Shown here: one piece after another, positions 17,967 through 26,461 of the stretch
Numbering within the stretch: position 1 is the stretch's first letter
Layout of the letters: each line of letters opens with the position of its first letter
Notes under the pieces: model-generated
Database searches by the model: none
Told to the model about the DNA's origin: nothing
The model's input: the letters and a program-made list of their open reading frames with translations, nothing else
Translations under genes and position numbers: made by a program
Origin: UBA1046 sp012511325
Lineage (GTDB): Bacteria > Bacillota > Clostridia > Saccharofermentanales > DTU023
NCBI GenBank assembly: GCA_050951925.1
Contig: JBMNJZ010000001.1
Coordinates: forward strand, 1,364,001-1,428,000
DNA length: 64,000 nt
Reading direction: 5' to 3'

Positions 17967-17995
17967 ATTATAACCAGAAAGAGCGCCTCTTGCAA
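17967..17995 (-). promoter_or_regulatory. Internal promoter upstream of rpmJ (alpha operon)
   Basis: Minus strand: -35 TTGCAA (17990-17995), a 17-bp spacer and a perfect -10 TATAAT (17967-17972), in the 129-bp gap between infA and rpmJ. It would drive rpmJ-rpsM-rpsK-rpsD-rpoA-rplQ independently of the S10 promoter. Confidence 0.7.
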
Positions 17996-18042
17996 GGTTT
18001 AGCGCCCAGATCAGCCGGAATCAGTCGGAACAGAGTGCCCGG

Positions 18043-18261
18043 CTATTTTGTGCGCCAGGTGATACGTCCCCTGCTTAGATCATAGGGTGATAGCTCAACA
18101 GTAACAGTGTCACCCGTCAGTATCTTGATATAATGCTGACGCAATTTACCGCTAATATGAGCAATGACCTCATGGCCGTTTTCCAGTCTGACACGGAAAA
18201 CAGCATTGGGCATAGTATCAATAACTACCCCTTTCACCTCAATCGCTTCTTCCTTTGGCAT
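18043..18261 (-). CDS. infA: Translation initiation factor IF-1
   Basis: A 72-residue OB-fold protein with the IF-1 pattern VIDTMPNAVFRVRLENGHEVIAHISGKLR and a basic C terminus WRTK. It binds the A site of the 30S subunit during initiation. It sits between the KOW protein gene and rpmJ. Confidence 0.97.
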   Translation of the reverse strand: MPKEEAIEVKGVVIDTMPNAVFRVRLENGHEVIAHISGKLRQHYIKILTGDTVTVELSPYDLSRGRITWRTK

Positions 18262-18271
18262 CCGTCATCTC

Positions 18272-18595
18272 CTATCCATAAATTTTTATCTTATCCAGAA
18301 AAGCTTCAATCTGTTTTCTGAGTGCAATATTCTTCTCTCGCTCGACTAAATCGGAATTAAGCAAATTTGCCACTTCAGATGCAGTCAAAATATGACCAAG
18401 CGGCTTGACATGCTTCTGATGCTTAATTTTGGGTCTGGACAGAGACCTGTTTCTGCCATCTGCCAATTCAAGTCGCCTGCCGGCAACACGCAAAACCAAG
18501 AACACTCTGCCGGCATCGCGGCCCTTAATTGACAGAACCCCCATACCTTCCGAAATACCGGCGGATAAAATCTGCTTATACAGATAATTCACCAT
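18272..18595 (-). CDS. KOW-domain RNA-binding protein (L14e-like)
   Basis: A 107-residue basic protein. Residues 11-40 form a KOW/L14e-type beta barrel (SEGMGVLSIKGRDAGRVFLVLRVAGRRL), followed by basic RNA-binding segments and a C-terminal helix. Small proteins of this type occur in Clostridia between map and infA, and are presumed to bind ribosomal RNA; their exact job is not established. The start overlaps the end of map by 20 bp, so the two are translationally linked. Confidence 0.8.
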   Translation of the reverse strand: MVNYLYKQILSAGISEGMGVLSIKGRDAGRVFLVLRVAGRRLELADGRNRSLSRPKIKHQKHVKPLGHILTASEVANLLNSDLVEREKNIALRKQIEAFLDKIKIYG

Positions 18596-19352
18596 CCGAT
18601 ACCGTCAGCAGCAGAGGAACATCGTCAGTAATTGCAAAACTATTCTCATAATGAGCTGCAGCTTTGCCATCAGCTGTTACAATCGTCCAGCCATCATTCT
18701 TCTGTCTGATCTGGTATCCACCCAGGGTTATCATCGGTTCCAAAGCCAATGTCATTCCTGAGCGCAGCCTTGCCCCGTAGCCGGCTTTACCATAGTTAGG
18801 CAAATTAGGCTCTTCATGCAGATTATAGCCAATGCCATGACCGCACAAATCGCGGATAACCCCATATCCTCTGCTTTCAGCGCAAGCTTGGACTGCTGCC
18901 GAAATATCTCCTATTCTGTTGCCCGGCCTGGCCTGTTCCAGTCCGGCCCAGAAACAGTCTTCAGCAGTTTGAATTAACATCAGTAATTCAGAAGAAACCT
19001 CTCCTATGGGCCAAGTTCGTGCAGCATCACCATGCATGCCATGAACTTTAGCACCAACGTCTACCGAAACTATATCTCCCTCCTGCAGGATGCGATCTGC
19101 TCTGGGGATGCCATGGACAACTTCCTCATCTATAGATATACAGGTTGCCGCCGGATAGGGAAATACTCCAGGCACACCTCTGAAGGATGGGATAGCACCA
19201 TGATCTCTGATCACTTCTTCTGCTACCTCATCAATTCTGGCTGTAGAAATACCGGGTTGCAATAGAGGCTCTATCGCAGCAAAGACTGCCGCCACTATTT
19301 TGCCTGCCTCGCGCATTATCTGGATTTCTTCTGCTGATTTGATAGTGATCAT
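18576..19352 (-). CDS. map: Methionine aminopeptidase, type I
   Basis: A 258-residue enzyme that removes the initiator Met from nascent proteins. The metal ligands of the pita-bread fold are seen as VSVDVGAKVHGMHGDAART (two Asp), GHGIGYNLHEEP (His), LEPMI (Glu) and the late Glu in AHYENSFAI, where the usual His-Thr after Glu is Asn-Ser. It sits between adk and the KOW protein gene, as in other Clostridia. Confidence 0.96.
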   Translation of the reverse strand: MITIKSAEEIQIMREAGKIVAAVFAAIEPLLQPGISTARIDEVAEEVIRDHGAIPSFRGVPGVFPYPAATCISIDEEVVHGIPRADRILQEGDIVSVDVGAKVHGMHGDAARTWPIGEVSSELLMLIQTAEDCFWAGLEQARPGNRIGDISAAVQACAESRGYGVIRDLCGHGIGYNLHEEPNLPNYGKAGYGARLRSGMTLALEPMITLGGYQIRQKNDGWTIVTADGKAAAHYENSFAITDDVPLLLTVSDGELSV

Positions 19353-19366
19353 AGCAGTGCCTGGAC

Positions 19367-20074
19367 CTATTCCCGGCTAATTGCAGCGGCAGATGACCTT
19401 CTTTTCAGATTAATCTGCTCTTTAACCTTAGTGATTAAGCTTTCAACCTGATCAGGTGTGTGTTTGCTGCTATTATCATGGTTTAATAAGATACCTTGCT
19501 CCTGATAATATGCAACCAGAGGGTCAGTCAATTCATAATATGTATCCAATCTGGTTCGTAAAGTCTCTGCTGTATCATCCTGGCGTTGAATGACCGGACC
19601 GCCGCAAATATCGCAGACCCCATCTTCTGTCGGGGGAAAATCCAATTTATTATAAGGTTTGCCACATGCACTACAAACCAAGCGATTAGTAATCCTCCTG
19701 AAAATAAGCTCTTCAGGCACCTGCAGATTAAGCACCAGATCCAGTTCTTCGCCTTCAAGCTTCAATACTTCATTTAGGGCAACTGCCTGAGGTACAGTTC
19801 GCGGAAAACCATCAAGCAGGAAACCTGCACGGCAATCAGCCTCTGCAAGACGCTCTTTGACCATTCCTATCGTAATTTCATCCGGCACCAGCCTGCCGGA
19901 GGCCAAATATTGTTTTGCCTTCTGACCTAGATCAGTCTCCTCTGCAATATGAGATCGAAATAAATCTCCGGTCGAAATATGCGGCAAGGACAGAGCACGA
20001 GACATGCTAAATGCCATCGTGCCTTTGCCGGTTCCCGGAGCACCCAATAGTACTATTTTCATCTTCATCACCAT
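19367..20074 (-). CDS. adk: Adenylate kinase (zinc-lid type)
   Basis: It interconverts AMP + ATP and 2 ADP. The P loop is GAPGTGKGT, the AMP-binding FLLDGFPRT is present, and the LID carries four Cys (CSACGK and CDIC), so it binds structural zinc as in other Gram-positive enzymes. At 235 residues it is somewhat long because of a C-terminal tail. The start may be the ATG at 20074, 20068 or 20062, since three in-frame ATGs lie close together and no ribosome site decides. Confidence 0.96.
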   Translation of the reverse strand: MVMKMKIVLLGAPGTGKGTMAFSMSRALSLPHISTGDLFRSHIAEETDLGQKAKQYLASGRLVPDEITIGMVKERLAEADCRAGFLLDGFPRTVPQAVALNEVLKLEGEELDLVLNLQVPEELIFRRITNRLVCSACGKPYNKLDFPPTEDGVCDICGGPVIQRQDDTAETLRTRLDTYYELTDPLVAYYQEQGILLNHDNSSKHTPDQVESLITKVKEQINLKRRSSAAAISRE

Positions 20075-20075
20075 C

Positions 20076-21368
20076 TTAATCCAAGAAGCCCTTATAATGA
20101 CGCATCATTAACTGAGCTTCCAGTTGATTGACCAGATCCATAGCCACACCAACTAAAATCAGGACAGAAGTACCGCCGAACCAGATACCCTGCGCTCCTG
20201 ACACAGCCCCCAGCAGACTGGGCAACAAAACAATTACTACCAGGAACAAAGCATCGAACCAATTGAGGCGTCTGGCTGTTTTCTGGATAAATTCAGATGT
20301 AGGTCTGCCCGGGCGAATACCGGGGATATAGCCGCCGTTCTTTTGCAAATTATTAGCAATATCAACCGGATTGAAAGAAATCATTGCATAGAAGAATGTA
20401 AAGCCGAAAATCAGAACTGCATATAGAACATAGTAAAGCGGATTGGAATCAAAGCGCAAAAACCAATTAGCTACCGACCCGGACCAACCAAATAGTGACA
20501 CTATGGTTGAGGGCAGCATTAGGATTGACACTGCAAAGATCACCGGCAGTACGCCTCCCTGATTGACTTTAATCGGGAGATAGGTGCTTTGTCCGCCATA
20601 AATCTTGCGACCGACTACTTTCTTGGCGTATTGAATGGGAATTCGGCGTTCGGCAATCTGTACAAAGACGACTAGAGTGATTACCACCAGAAAGATGAAG
20701 ATAACAAAGGCAACACCAACTAGTGCCAACGCCAGATTATTGGTTAATTTCCAATTTTGGAACCAGGCAAAGAGATTGAAAATCATTTGTGGTAAATTGG
20801 CAATTATGCCTGTGAAAATAATCATTGAGATACCATTGCCAAGGCCTTTCTCATTGATCAGCTCACCCAGCCACATTACAAAAGCGGTTCCGGCAGTGAA
20901 AGTTCCGATAACAACAAGCGCATTCAACCAGCCCGGCATTTCCGATACCTTGGCATCCCTTGTAGCTGCCCAGTAGGCAGTTGCCATCACCAAGCCCAGA
21001 CCTACAGTGACAAAACGGGTAATCTTTTGAATCTTCTTCCTGCCTTCTTCCCCTTCTTTGGACATACGCTCCAGAGCGGGAATAGCAACTGTCAAAAGCT
21101 GCATAATAATTGAGGCATTAATATAGGGTTGAATGCCCAATGAGAAGATAGAAACCGATGCGAACGCACCACCGGAAATCAAATTCATAAATTGTCCTAA
21201 TTGGCCAAATTTATCAATCATGGCAGTGAATCTCGCAGCCGAAATGCCCGGCACAGGAACTGCTGTCCCCAGACGATATATCAGCAGCACGAATATCGTA
21301 AAGATAATTTTCTTGCGCAGGTCATCAACCTTGAAGGCGTTCTTGATAGTTTGAAACATATCTCCCAT
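20076..21368 (-). CDS. secY: Protein translocase subunit SecY
   Basis: A 430-residue channel protein with ten membrane helices. Landmarks are FNLISGGAFASVSIFSLGIQPYINASIIMQLL early on, LGNGISMIIFTGI in the middle and FPLVPV-less VLLPSLLGAVSG near the end. It forms the export pore with SecE and SecG, which are not in the window. It lies between rplO and adk with nearly no gap. Confidence 0.97.
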   Translation of the reverse strand: MGDMFQTIKNAFKVDDLRKKIIFTIFVLLIYRLGTAVPVPGISAARFTAMIDKFGQLGQFMNLISGGAFASVSIFSLGIQPYINASIIMQLLTVAIPALERMSKEGEEGRKKIQKITRFVTVGLGLVMATAYWAATRDAKVSEMPGWLNALVVIGTFTAGTAFVMWLGELINEKGLGNGISMIIFTGIIANLPQMIFNLFAWFQNWKLTNNLALALVGVAFVIFIFLVVITLVVFVQIAERRIPIQYAKKVVGRKIYGGQSTYLPIKVNQGGVLPVIFAVSILMLPSTIVSLFGWSGSVANWFLRFDSNPLYYVLYAVLIFGFTFFYAMISFNPVDIANNLQKNGGYIPGIRPGRPTSEFIQKTARRLNWFDALFLVVIVLLPSLLGAVSGAQGIWFGGTSVLILVGVAMDLVNQLEAQLMMRHYKGFLD

Positions 21369-21369
21369 C

Positions 21370-21816
21370 TTAGATTACCTCTACCTGGCCCCCCGCCTTC
21401 AGAATCTTTTCCTTGGCGTTGACAGTAAAAGCGGCAGCCTTTACATGGAGCCTTTTGCTCAGGTCACCATTGCCCAAGATCTTCAATCCGTCATTGACTT
21501 TAGGCAAAGTAATAATACCGGCGGCATCTAATACCTGTGCATCAATTACAGCGTCATCAGCAAAGACTTCCAGATCGCCAACATTTACAACAATATAGTG
21601 CTTCTTATTCCTGCTATTAAAGCCTCTCTTAGGCAACCGGCGGAAAAGAGGCATCTGCCCGCCTTCAAACATAGGGCCTTTACCGCCTCCGGAGCGTGCC
21701 CCCTGTCCCTTATGACCCCGGCCGGAGGTTTTCCCTAGTCCGGAACCATAGCCTCTGCCTTTACGGACAGCTTTTTTTCTGGCGCCCGGAGTTGCTTTCA
21801 CTTCGTTTATTTTCAT
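21370..21816 (-). CDS. rplO: 50S ribosomal protein L15
   Basis: The real start is the ATG at 21816 (MKINEVKATPGARKK), with GAGGAG upstream; the in-frame extension to 21858 runs back into rpmD. The 148-residue product has the Gly-Arg-Lys-rich N terminus GYGSGLGKTSGRGHKGQGARSG that threads into 23S rRNA. It is followed at once by secY. Confidence 0.97.
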   Translation of the reverse strand: MKINEVKATPGARKKAVRKGRGYGSGLGKTSGRGHKGQGARSGGGKGPMFEGGQMPLFRRLPKRGFNSRNKKHYIVVNVGDLEVFADDAVIDAQVLDAAGIITLPKVNDGLKILGNGDLSKRLHVKAAAFTVNAKEKILKAGGQVEVI

Positions 21817-21823
21817 ACCGGTA

Positions 21824-22003
21824 TTACTCCTCAATAACACTGACAAGGTGACTGACACGGGAAATCATCCCGCGCACAGCCGCATTATCAGGGCGTTCCA
21901 CAGTCTGGCCAATTTTTTTCAGCCCCAGCGCATCAACAGTGGCAATCTGCTTCTTATTCGAACCACTGACACTCTTAACTAATGTTATCTTTAGATTAGC
22001 CAT
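21824..22003 (-). CDS. rpmD: 50S ribosomal protein L30
   Basis: A 59-codon gene read from the minus strand between rpsE and rplO: MANLKITLVKSVSGSNKK, then TVDALGLKKIGQTVERPDN and GMISRVSHLV. This is the L30 pattern with the conserved ALGL-RK-t-V segment. An AGGAGG-like site precedes the ATG at 22003. It was missed by ordinary length cut-offs. Confidence 0.96.
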   Translation of the reverse strand: MANLKITLVKSVSGSNKKQIATVDALGLKKIGQTVERPDNAAVRGMISRVSHLVSVIEE

Positions 22004-22012
22004 ATAGACCTC

Positions 22013-22534
22013 CTAAACAATTTCAGAGGGTTTTTTGCCCCGGATTCTGGCCACTTCATCAATAGATCTGAGAGACCTGAGTCCTTCCATAGTGGCATTG
22101 ACAACATTGTTAGGATTATTTGTACCGAGGGACTTGGTGCGAATATCATGAATCCCTGCCATCTCACATACTGCACGTACCGCGCCACCGGCAATAACAC
22201 CGGTACCGGCTACTGCCGGTTTTAACAGCACCTTACCAGCTCCGAATTTTCCCAGTACCTCATAAGGTATGGTACCGTTCTTAATTGGCACAGTAATCAA
22301 ATTCTTCTTCGCATCCTCTATCCCTTTGCGAATCGCATCAGGAATTTCAGCAGCTTTACCACGGCCTTTGCCAACACGACCGTTACCGTCACCTACAATT
22401 ACCAGGGCAGTGAAGCGAAAATTTCGTCCGCCTTTGACGGTTTTGGCAACACGGCCGATATGGATAACTCTCTCCTGAAATTCATCCTCACGGACCTCAT
22501 CACGGCGACCGCGTCTACTACGATTTTCTCTCAT
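22013..22534 (-). CDS. rpsE: 30S ribosomal protein S5
   Basis: A 173-residue S5: FQERVIHIGRVAKTVKGGRNFRFTALVIVGDGNGRVGKGRGKA is diagnostic of the double-stranded RNA-binding S5 N-terminal domain. It contributes to decoding fidelity and to mRNA helicase function at the entry channel. It lies between rplR and rpmD. Confidence 0.98.
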   Translation of the reverse strand: MRENRSRRGRRDEVREDEFQERVIHIGRVAKTVKGGRNFRFTALVIVGDGNGRVGKGRGKAAEIPDAIRKGIEDAKKNLITVPIKNGTIPYEVLGKFGAGKVLLKPAVAGTGVIAGGAVRAVCEMAGIHDIRTKSLGTNNPNNVVNATMEGLRSLRSIDEVARIRGKKPSEIV

Positions 22535-22545
22535 AATCTTCCTCC

Positions 22546-22914
22546 CTAAAATTTAAGGCCTGCTTCACGGGCAGCTTCAGCCAATGCTGCTACCCGTCCG
22601 GCATATATGTACCCGGCGCGATCAAAAACTACTTTGTCAATACCCTTAGCCAGGGCTTTTTCGGCCACACTTCTGCCAACAGCCTGTGCCGCTTCCAGAT
22701 TGCCACCATTCTTCAGCTGTGCTTTCAAGGGGCTGTCCAATGAAGAAGCGCAGGCCAATGTTACACCCTTGCTATCATCAATAATTTGAGCATAAATTTG
22801 AGCATTGCTTCTGAATACTGCAAGACGAGGTCTTTCTTGACTTCCTCTCACATGTTTGCGCACTCTGGCCTGTTTGCGACGGCGCACATTATTTCTAGGT
22901 TCCTTTTTAATCAT
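22546..22914 (-). CDS. rplR: 50S ribosomal protein L18
   Basis: A 122-residue L18 that binds 5S rRNA, with the pattern VRKHVRGSQERPRLAVFRSNAQIYAQIIDD and KVVFDRAGYIYAGRVAALAEAAREAGL. It lies between rplF and rpsE in the spc part of the cluster. Confidence 0.98.
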   Translation of the reverse strand: MIKKEPRNNVRRRKQARVRKHVRGSQERPRLAVFRSNAQIYAQIIDDSKGVTLACASSLDSPLKAQLKNGGNLEAAQAVGRSVAEKALAKGIDKVVFDRAGYIYAGRVAALAEAAREAGLKF

Positions 22915-22926
22915 TTATTTCACCCC

Positions 22927-23466
22927 TTATTTAGCGCCGGTCTTGCCTTCTTTCAGGCGCAAGACTTCATAATCATATTTAATGCCTTTGCCTTTATAAG
23001 GATTAGGCACCCTTTTAGCACGGATACGGGCAGCGATCTCTCCAACCAGTTGTTTATCGGCACCCTTAACTATAATTTTATTAGCAGACGGCACTTCGAA
23101 AGTTATGCCCTCCGGTGCTGCAATTTCCACCGGGTGTGACAGACCTAAAGTCAGACTGAGCACATTCCCGTTTAATTGTGCTCTGTAACCTGTACCCTGC
23201 ACCTCAAGTGTCTTAGTAAATGGCTCATGCACACCTGTGACCATATTATGGATCAGAGAGCGCGTCAGCCCGTGCATGCTCCTGCTCTCTTTCTGATCAT
23301 TTTTTCTTGTTACTTCTATCTGGTTATCTTTAATATTAACCTCAATTAAAGGATGAATCTTCTGAACCAGCTCAGTCCGATCTTTTTTGACTCGGATTAA
23401 GTCGCCCTCCAGTTTCACCTCTACTCCAGGTGGAATTACCACCGGCGTTCTTCCAATTCTGGACAT
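22927..23466 (-). CDS. rplF: 50S ribosomal protein L6
   Basis: A 179-residue L6 with two repeated domains. It begins MSRIGRTPVVIPPGVEV, and the C-terminal signature is RVPNPYKGKGIKY. It sits near the sarcin-ricin loop and factor-binding site. It lies between rpsH and rplR. Confidence 0.98.
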   Translation of the reverse strand: MSRIGRTPVVIPPGVEVKLEGDLIRVKKDRTELVQKIHPLIEVNIKDNQIEVTRKNDQKESRSMHGLTRSLIHNMVTGVHEPFTKTLEVQGTGYRAQLNGNVLSLTLGLSHPVEIAAPEGITFEVPSANKIIVKGADKQLVGEIAARIRAKRVPNPYKGKGIKYDYEVLRLKEGKTGAK

Positions 23467-23520
23467 TTGTTCCTCCTGCTCTTAATATTGAAGGTCTAAA
23501 AATGACCCTTTTCAGAGTTA

Positions 23521-23916
23521 TTACCATACATAGGCCAGAACTTCTCCGCCTACGCCATCTTTTCTGGCTTGCCGATCGGTCTTGATGCCCTTTGAAGTGG
23601 ATATGATTGCAATGCCAAGCCCTCCAAGCACCTTGGGCAAATTCTCAAGATCAGCATAAACACGCAGCCCTGGCTTCGATACGCGTTGAATCCCGTTGAT
23701 AACAGGCTTTTTGTCAATATATTTTAAGGTTACTGTCAGTATTCCCTGTTTATTGTCCTCCTGAAAAGTAACACTTTGGATATAGCCTTCTTCAACCAAT
23801 ATTTCCGCGATCGCTCTCTTCATTTTAGATGCAGGTATATCGCACTTAGGATGACCCGCGCGGCCAGCATTGCGGATTCTAGTCAGCATATCGGCAATAG
23901 CATCAGTTATTTGCAT
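23521..23916 (-). CDS. rpsH: 30S ribosomal protein S8
   Basis: I start at the ATG at 23916 (MQITDAIADMLTRIRNAG), which follows an AGGAAG site. The longer in-frame extension to 24069 overlaps rpsN and is not S8. The 131-residue product ends with GLGIAIISTSKGIKTDRQARKDGVGGEVLAYVW, the standard C terminus. It binds helix 21 of 16S rRNA and in many bacteria is the translational repressor of the spc operon. Confidence 0.97.
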   Translation of the reverse strand: MQITDAIADMLTRIRNAGRAGHPKCDIPASKMKRAIAEILVEEGYIQSVTFQEDNKQGILTVTLKYIDKKPVINGIQRVSKPGLRVYADLENLPKVLGGLGIAIISTSKGIKTDRQARKDGVGGEVLAYVW

Positions 23917-23929
23917 AGATTCTTCCTCC

Positions 23930-24115
23930 CTACCAGCTTGCCTTGCGCACTCCCGGTATTTGCCCCTTATAGGCAAGTTCACGGAAACAGAGACGGCAGA
24001 TGCCATATTTGCGCATATAAGAACGCGGTCTGCCACAAAGTTGACAGCGATTATGTTGACGCGTAGCAAATTTTGCCGGACGCTGTGCCATTACTACCTT
24101 AGATTTCTTTGCCAT
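23930..24115 (-). CDS. rpsN: 30S ribosomal protein S14, type Z
   Basis: A 61-residue zinc-ribbon S14 with CQLCGRP and CRLCFRE (two CxxC pairs) and the C-terminal GQIPGVRKASW. This is the short, zinc-binding Gram-positive type used when zinc is sufficient; a non-zinc paralogue is not in the window. It lies between rplE and rpsH. Confidence 0.97.
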   Translation of the reverse strand: MAKKSKVVMAQRPAKFATRQHNRCQLCGRPRSYMRKYGICRLCFRELAYKGQIPGVRKASW

Positions 24116-24130
24116 TTATACCCTCCGGCT

Positions 24131-24670
24131 CTATTTTCTGAACGGCATTCCTAAGCCGTCCAATAATGCTTTCGCTTCCTCATCGGTCTTTGCGGTTGTG
24201 ACAATCGCGATATCCAGACCTCTGATCTTGTCTATGGAATCATAATCGACCTCAGGAAAAATCAACTGCTCTCTTGCGCCCAGGGCATAATTGCCGTGTC
24301 CGTCAAATGAATTGGGATTGGTTCCTCTGAAGTCGCGGACACGTGGCAGAGCAATACTGACCAGTTTGTCAAAAAAGTCATACATACGGTCACCTCTTAA
24401 AGTAACCATAACTCCGATATTCATGCCCGCACGCAATTTGAAATTAGCTATGGATTTGCGCGCCTTAGTAACCACAGGCTGCTGTCCGGAAATAACTCGC
24501 AGATTGTCTACGACGCTCTCAATCGCTTTAGCATTATCCTTGGCATCTCCAACGCCCATATTGAGCACGATTTTTTCTAATTTGGGAATTTCCATCGGGG
24601 ATGAATAATTAAATTGCTCCATCAATTTGGGCGCAATTTCTTTACGGTATTTTTCTTTTAATCGATTCAC
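24131..24670 (-). CDS. rplE: 50S ribosomal protein L5
   Basis: A 179-residue L5: NRLKEKYRKEIAPKLMEQFNYSSPMEIPKLEKIVLNMGVG at the start and a DIAIVTTAKTDEEAKALLDGLGMPF end. It binds 5S rRNA and forms the intersubunit bridge with S13. It lies between rplX and rpsN. Confidence 0.98.
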   Translation of the reverse strand: MNRLKEKYRKEIAPKLMEQFNYSSPMEIPKLEKIVLNMGVGDAKDNAKAIESVVDNLRVISGQQPVVTKARKSIANFKLRAGMNIGVMVTLRGDRMYDFFDKLVSIALPRVRDFRGTNPNSFDGHGNYALGAREQLIFPEVDYDSIDKIRGLDIAIVTTAKTDEEAKALLDGLGMPFRK

Positions 24671-24681
24671 TTTGCGCCTCC

Positions 24682-25023
24682 CTATTTCTTAGCCAGTCCA
24701 ACTGTAGACACGGTTTCGCCGCAAGCTTTGCAATATCGGACTTTTTGTCCGTCATTATCAAATCTTTTTCCCAGTTTGGAAGGCCGTTTACACTTGTCAC
24801 AAACAACCATTACATTAGAAGCGTCAATAGCAGCTTCAACATGAATAATACCCCCAGGCTCACCAGCTCTGCGCGGACGCTTGTGCACAGTGGAGACTGC
24901 GACGCCCTCCACGATCACCCTGCCGGTTTTAGGATGAACAGCTAAAACTTTACCTGTTTTTCCGGCATCCTTTCCTGTAAGGACATAGACCGTATCATCA
25001 ACTTTTACATGCACTTTTGACAT
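24682..25023 (-). CDS. rplX: 50S ribosomal protein L24
   Basis: A 113-residue L24 with an N-terminal KOW motif (DDTVYVLTGKDAGKTGKVLAVHPKTGRVIVEG) and a C-terminal part carrying two CxxC pairs (CDKC, CKAC), a zinc-ribbon-like end seen in many Firmicute L24 proteins. It is an assembly-initiator protein of the large subunit. Confidence 0.97.
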   Translation of the reverse strand: MSKVHVKVDDTVYVLTGKDAGKTGKVLAVHPKTGRVIVEGVAVSTVHKRPRRAGEPGGIIHVEAAIDASNVMVVCDKCKRPSKLGKRFDNDGQKVRYCKACGETVSTVGLAKK

Positions 25024-25033
25024 TATTACCTCC

Positions 25034-25402
25034 TTACAGCACTTCCGGCGCCAGGGAGAGAATCTTCATATAATTTTTCTCTCTCAACTCACGGGCAATA
25101 GGACCGAAGATGCGAGTACCTTGTGGATTACCATCATCCTTTAGTATTACAGCTGCATTTTCGTCGAATCTAATATGTGAACCGTCATTACGTCTTAAGC
25201 CTTTTTTGGTTCTAACCACAACTGCCTTTACCACATCCCCTTTTTTTACAACTCCGCCGGGGATGGCTTCTTTTACTGAGCAGACTATCACGTCTCCGAC
25301 ATTGGCATATTTACGACCTGTGCCGCCGAGAACTTTAATACAGTACAGGCGCTTGGCGCCAGTATTATCTGCAGATTTCAGAGTTGTTTCTACTTGAATC
25401 AT
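25034..25402 (-). CDS. rplN: 50S ribosomal protein L14
   Basis: A 122-residue L14: MIQVETTLKSADNTGAKRLYCIKVLGG and the C-terminal GPIARELREKNYMKILSLAPEVL are diagnostic. It sits at the subunit interface. It lies between rpsQ and rplX. Confidence 0.98.
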   Translation of the reverse strand: MIQVETTLKSADNTGAKRLYCIKVLGGTGRKYANVGDVIVCSVKEAIPGGVVKKGDVVKAVVVRTKKGLRRNDGSHIRFDENAAVILKDDGNPQGTRIFGPIARELREKNYMKILSLAPEVL

Positions 25403-25427
25403 AAATATTTTCCTCCACTGCGCTAAG

Positions 25428-25691
25428 CTATTTTGCTTTTTCGATGATCTCGACTAAGCGCCAGTGCTTGTCACGGCTCAGAGGGCGTGTTTCCATCACA
25501 CGCACCTTATCGCCAACCCTACACTCGTTCTGCTCGTCATGAGCCTTCAATTTGAGTGTCTTCTGGATATATTTCTTATAGAGCGGATGACGAACATGCT
25601 CGACAACCTCAACAACTATTGTCTTATCCATTTTGTCGCTTGTAACGGTTCCGGTCCGCTGTTTACGGATCGCTCTCTCACTTTTGCTCAT
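25428..25691 (-). CDS. rpsQ: 30S ribosomal protein S17
   Basis: An 87-residue OB-fold S17: GTVTSDKMDKTIVVEVVEHVRHPLYKKYI followed by GDKVRVMETRPLSRDKHWRLVEI. The start overlaps the stop of rpmC as ATGA-type coupling (25688-25691). It is a primary 16S rRNA binder. Confidence 0.98.
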   Translation of the reverse strand: MSKSERAIRKQRTGTVTSDKMDKTIVVEVVEHVRHPLYKKYIQKTLKLKAHDEQNECRVGDKVRVMETRPLSRDKHWRLVEIIEKAK

Positions 25692-25912
25692 GCTTTACTC
25701 CCTCCGTCTCGACCAGCTTTAGCAAGCTCTTGTTCGCGGATTACGGTTTTAACGCGTGCGATATCCCGTCTCACCCGTTTAAGCTGCATAGGATTAGAAA
25801 GCTGATTTGTCGCGTGCTGGAAGCGGAGCTTAAAGAGCTCAGCTTTCAACTCGTTCAGTTCAGCGTCAAGTTCTACAGATGTTTTATCACGAAGTTCAGT
25901 TGCTTTCATCAT
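25688..25912 (-). CDS. rpmC: 50S ribosomal protein L29
   Basis: I start at the ATG at 25912, 6 nt after GGAGG; a second ATG follows at 25909. The 74-residue helical hairpin protein has ATELRDKTSVELDAELNELKAELFKLRFQHATNQL, the classic L29 pattern. It is near the tunnel exit and the trigger-factor site. The first 17 bp lie inside the end of rplP, because L16 here has an unusual extra tail. Confidence 0.96.
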   Translation of the reverse strand: MMKATELRDKTSVELDAELNELKAELFKLRFQHATNQLSNPMQLKRVRRDIARVKTVIREQELAKAGRDGGSKA

Positions 25913-26456
25913 TCTCAGCCTCCTTCGCATCATCACTTCCACCGTCAGACTCTTCAACAGTCAGAAGTTCCTCCTCAAGTTCTGAAGCGGGAATAAGGTC
26001 TTCTTCTGTGACATGAACTTCAGCAAAACTGGCAAGTTCCTCTTCGGTAAAAGTGCGTTCACTCTGAATAAATCTAGTTTTGCAAGGCAGTTTGTGTGAA
26101 GCTAAACGCATAGCTTCTCTGGCCATCGCTTCTGAAACACCTGCAATTTCAAATAAAACCCGCCCTGGCTTGATAACGGCAACCCAATATTCAGGTGAAC
26201 CTTTTCCTTTGCCCATACGGGTCTCAGCAGGTTTTTTGGTAACCGGCTTATCCGGGAAGATTTTGATCCAGACTTTACCGCCGCGTCTAAGACGGCGATT
26301 AATCGCAATACGGGCGGCCTCTATCTGATTACTGGTGATCCAGCATGGTTCTGTCGCTTGAATGCCGAACTGTCCATAAGCGACATAATTGCCACGTGTA
26401 GCCTTGCCTTTCATTCTGCCCCGGTGTTGTCTTCTATACTTAACGCGCTTTGGCAT
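25896..26456 (-). CDS. rplP: 50S ribosomal protein L16 with acidic C-terminal extension
   Basis: Residues 1-140 are standard L16 (MPKRVKYRRQHRGRMKGKATRGN, then GKGKGSPEYWVAVIKPGRVLFEI). About 45 further residues form a strongly acidic tail rich in Glu, Asp and Ser, so the protein is 186 residues long. L16 organises the A site and peptidyl-transferase centre. The tail overlaps the start of rpmC. I start at the ATG at 26456, after GAGG in the end of rpsC. Confidence 0.96.
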   Translation of the reverse strand: MPKRVKYRRQHRGRMKGKATRGNYVAYGQFGIQATEPCWITSNQIEAARIAINRRLRRGGKVWIKIFPDKPVTKKPAETRMGKGKGSPEYWVAVIKPGRVLFEIAGVSEAMAREAMRLASHKLPCKTRFIQSERTFTEEELASFAEVHVTEEDLIPASELEEELLTVEESDGGSDDAKEAENDESN

Positions 26457-26461
26457 TAACA

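Noticed and set aside
23917..24069. In-frame N-terminal extension of S8
   Set aside because: It overlaps rpsN on the same strand in another frame, and S8 begins normally at the ATG at 23916 with a ribosome site.
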